Source: Hyphomonas atlantica corrig. (GTDB taxonomy: Bacteria; Pseudomonadota; Alphaproteobacteria; Caulobacterales; Hyphomonadaceae). From it: 64,000 bases of DNA. A program made the position numbers and the translations under genes. Below the pieces are notes generated by a model. That model ran no database searches. It had not been told where the DNA came from and worked only from the letters and a program-made list of their open reading frames with translations. The DNA lies in NCBI RefSeq assembly GCF_000682715.1, contig NZ_AWFH01000004.1, positions 42,720 through 106,719 of the forward strand, written 5' to 3'. Positions 63,435 to 64,000 of this stretch are shown one piece after another; position 1 is the stretch's first letter; each line of letters begins with the position of its first letter.

Positions 63435-63947
63435 ATGCCTTGGGTTTCACGGCCACCTTCGCCTGAAACTCAAGTTGAAATTGATAATTTCAATACGTTC
63501 CGAGGGGGATTCCTCAGCTCTTTTGCGCAGATCGAATTTACAATTGGACGACTCCTAGCTCGTTTGAACGACACGCCACCATTCAAAGGTGCGTTAGAAT
63601 CTGTAAAATTCCGCTTCGAAAGCCGCGTCGACGCGTTCGAAAATTTCTTTTCAACGAGAGCCGAACTTGTCGATTTAAAAGAAGAAGCGGAATACTTGTG
63701 CTCCAAGATACGCACCACCTACGATCTACGCAACTTCTTGGCTCATGGCATCGTCCGTTTTGATGTAGATACTGGAATATTCACTATTCGACGCATTTTG
63801 CCCGCTGCCAGTGATCCTTGGCGGGAGATTCAAATAGAAATTCTCAGTGAAGCTGTTAACTCGCACTTGTCGGAGATGAGCTTGTTTTGCCAGCGGTTTA
63901 TGTACTTTGCGCGTGAAATAAATGATGAATACCAACTACAATTCTAG
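63435..63947 (+). CDS. HEPN-like protein, AT-richer than its surroundings
   Basis: A 170-residue protein beginning two nt after the argG stop, with GGAAG upstream. It is mostly helical (FRGGFLSSFAQIEFTIGRLLARL, RVDAFENFFSTRAELVDLKEEAEYLCSKI) and carries R99-N-F-L-A-H104, the Rx4H pattern of HEPN nucleases, in RTTYDLRNFLAHGIV. That hints at an RNA-acting or toxin-like role, but Rx4H alone is weak evidence. Base composition is visibly more AT-rich than argG, suggesting transfer. No antitoxin-like partner is seen in the remaining 53 bases. Confidence 0.65.
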   Translation: MPWVSRPPSPETQVEIDNFNTFRGGFLSSFAQIEFTIGRLLARLNDTPPFKGALESVKFRFESRVDAFENFFSTRAELVDLKEEAEYLCSKIRTTYDLRNFLAHGIVRFDVDTGIFTIRRILPAASDPWREIQIEILSEAVNSHLSEMSLFCQRFMYFAREINDEYQLQF

Positions 63948-63970
63948 AGGCGCGTAGCGGGTTAAGCCTA

Positions 63971-64000
63971 GCGCTCATGCTGAGCGAAGTCGAAGCACGG
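63971..64000. repeat. Dispersed intergenic repeat, truncated by window edge
   Basis: The sequence GCTCA-TGC-TGAGC (63973-63985) followed by GAAGTCGAAGCACGG matches, from memory, a short palindromic intergenic element seen in many proteobacterial genomes (the CTTCGACTTCGCTCAGCATGA type). Only one arm is inside the window, so the full element cannot be shown here. Confidence 0.45.

Noticed and set aside
1..64000. Mobile elements, CRISPR arrays, prophage or integrated islands
   Set aside because: No transposase, integrase, phage gene or regularly spaced repeat was seen; the only hints of transfer are at the extreme right end.

Overview
The window looks like a chromosomal core segment of an alphaproteobacterium, most likely Hyphomonadaceae or a close relative in the Caulobacterales group. 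This rests on gene order and family membership read by eye, not on a search. The supporting signs are a CC0125/CC1285-type lipoprotein, alphaproteobacterial gene neighbourhoods (mutM-ubiE-ubiB-coaBC; trpF-trpB-trpA-accD-folC; rpmH-rnpA-yidC-engB-argB-HAD-dapD), an AccD with a degenerate zinc ribbon, and moderately high GC. Genes are packed tightly with many 1-4 nt overlaps, and no gene-free stretch exceeds 300 bases.

Layout. 1-10.3 kb: edge of a Bcr/CflA exporter, a lipoprotein, an aldehyde dehydrogenase, the malic enzyme maeB divergent from mutS, a FAD monooxygenase and an orphan TAXI binding protein. 10.5-19 kb: rlmH and rsfS, a BON lipoprotein, gshB, an XRE regulator with a candidate operator, mutM, ubiE, ubiB and coaBC. 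19-25 kb: a minus-strand run trpF - NTF2-like - trpB - (small ORF) - cutA - trpA - accD - folC, with a possible RNA control element before trpB. 25-35 kb: secreted SH3 and DUF11-type proteins, a DUF3604 lipoprotein, tRNA-Ser(GGA), msrA, gluQRS with an EamA transporter, alkaline phosphatase and a zinc alcohol dehydrogenase.

35-43 kb: a minus-strand block running rpmH, rnpA, yidC, engB, GNAT, argB, a double DUF1036 protein, a HAD nucleotidase and dapD. It combines ribosome and membrane biogenesis with arginine and lysine/peptidoglycan precursor synthesis. 43-49.6 kb: a serine hydrolase, then a tight run of DUF547 - TVP38/TMEM64 - MerA-like flavoprotein - sensor kinase - hypothetical. 49.7-60 kb: a tiny lipoprotein, an RluA-type pseudouridine synthase, an OmpA-like protein, hrpB, a dicarboxylate symporter, DUF937, PAP2, MATE, pyrD, DUF952 and DUF4112. 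60-64 kb: a large TolA-like coiled-coil membrane protein divergent from argG, then an AT-richer gene with a HEPN-like RNFLAH motif and a truncated dispersed repeat at the window edge.

Most of the window is ordinary housekeeping DNA. No CRISPR array, insertion sequence, prophage or integrase was seen. The best candidates for something less described are the DUF547-TVP38-reductase-kinase module, two inverted repeats that would hide Shine-Dalgarno sequences (before trpB and before a small membrane protein), the coiled-coil protein at 60-62 kb, the HEPN-like gene at the right end, and several very small genes.
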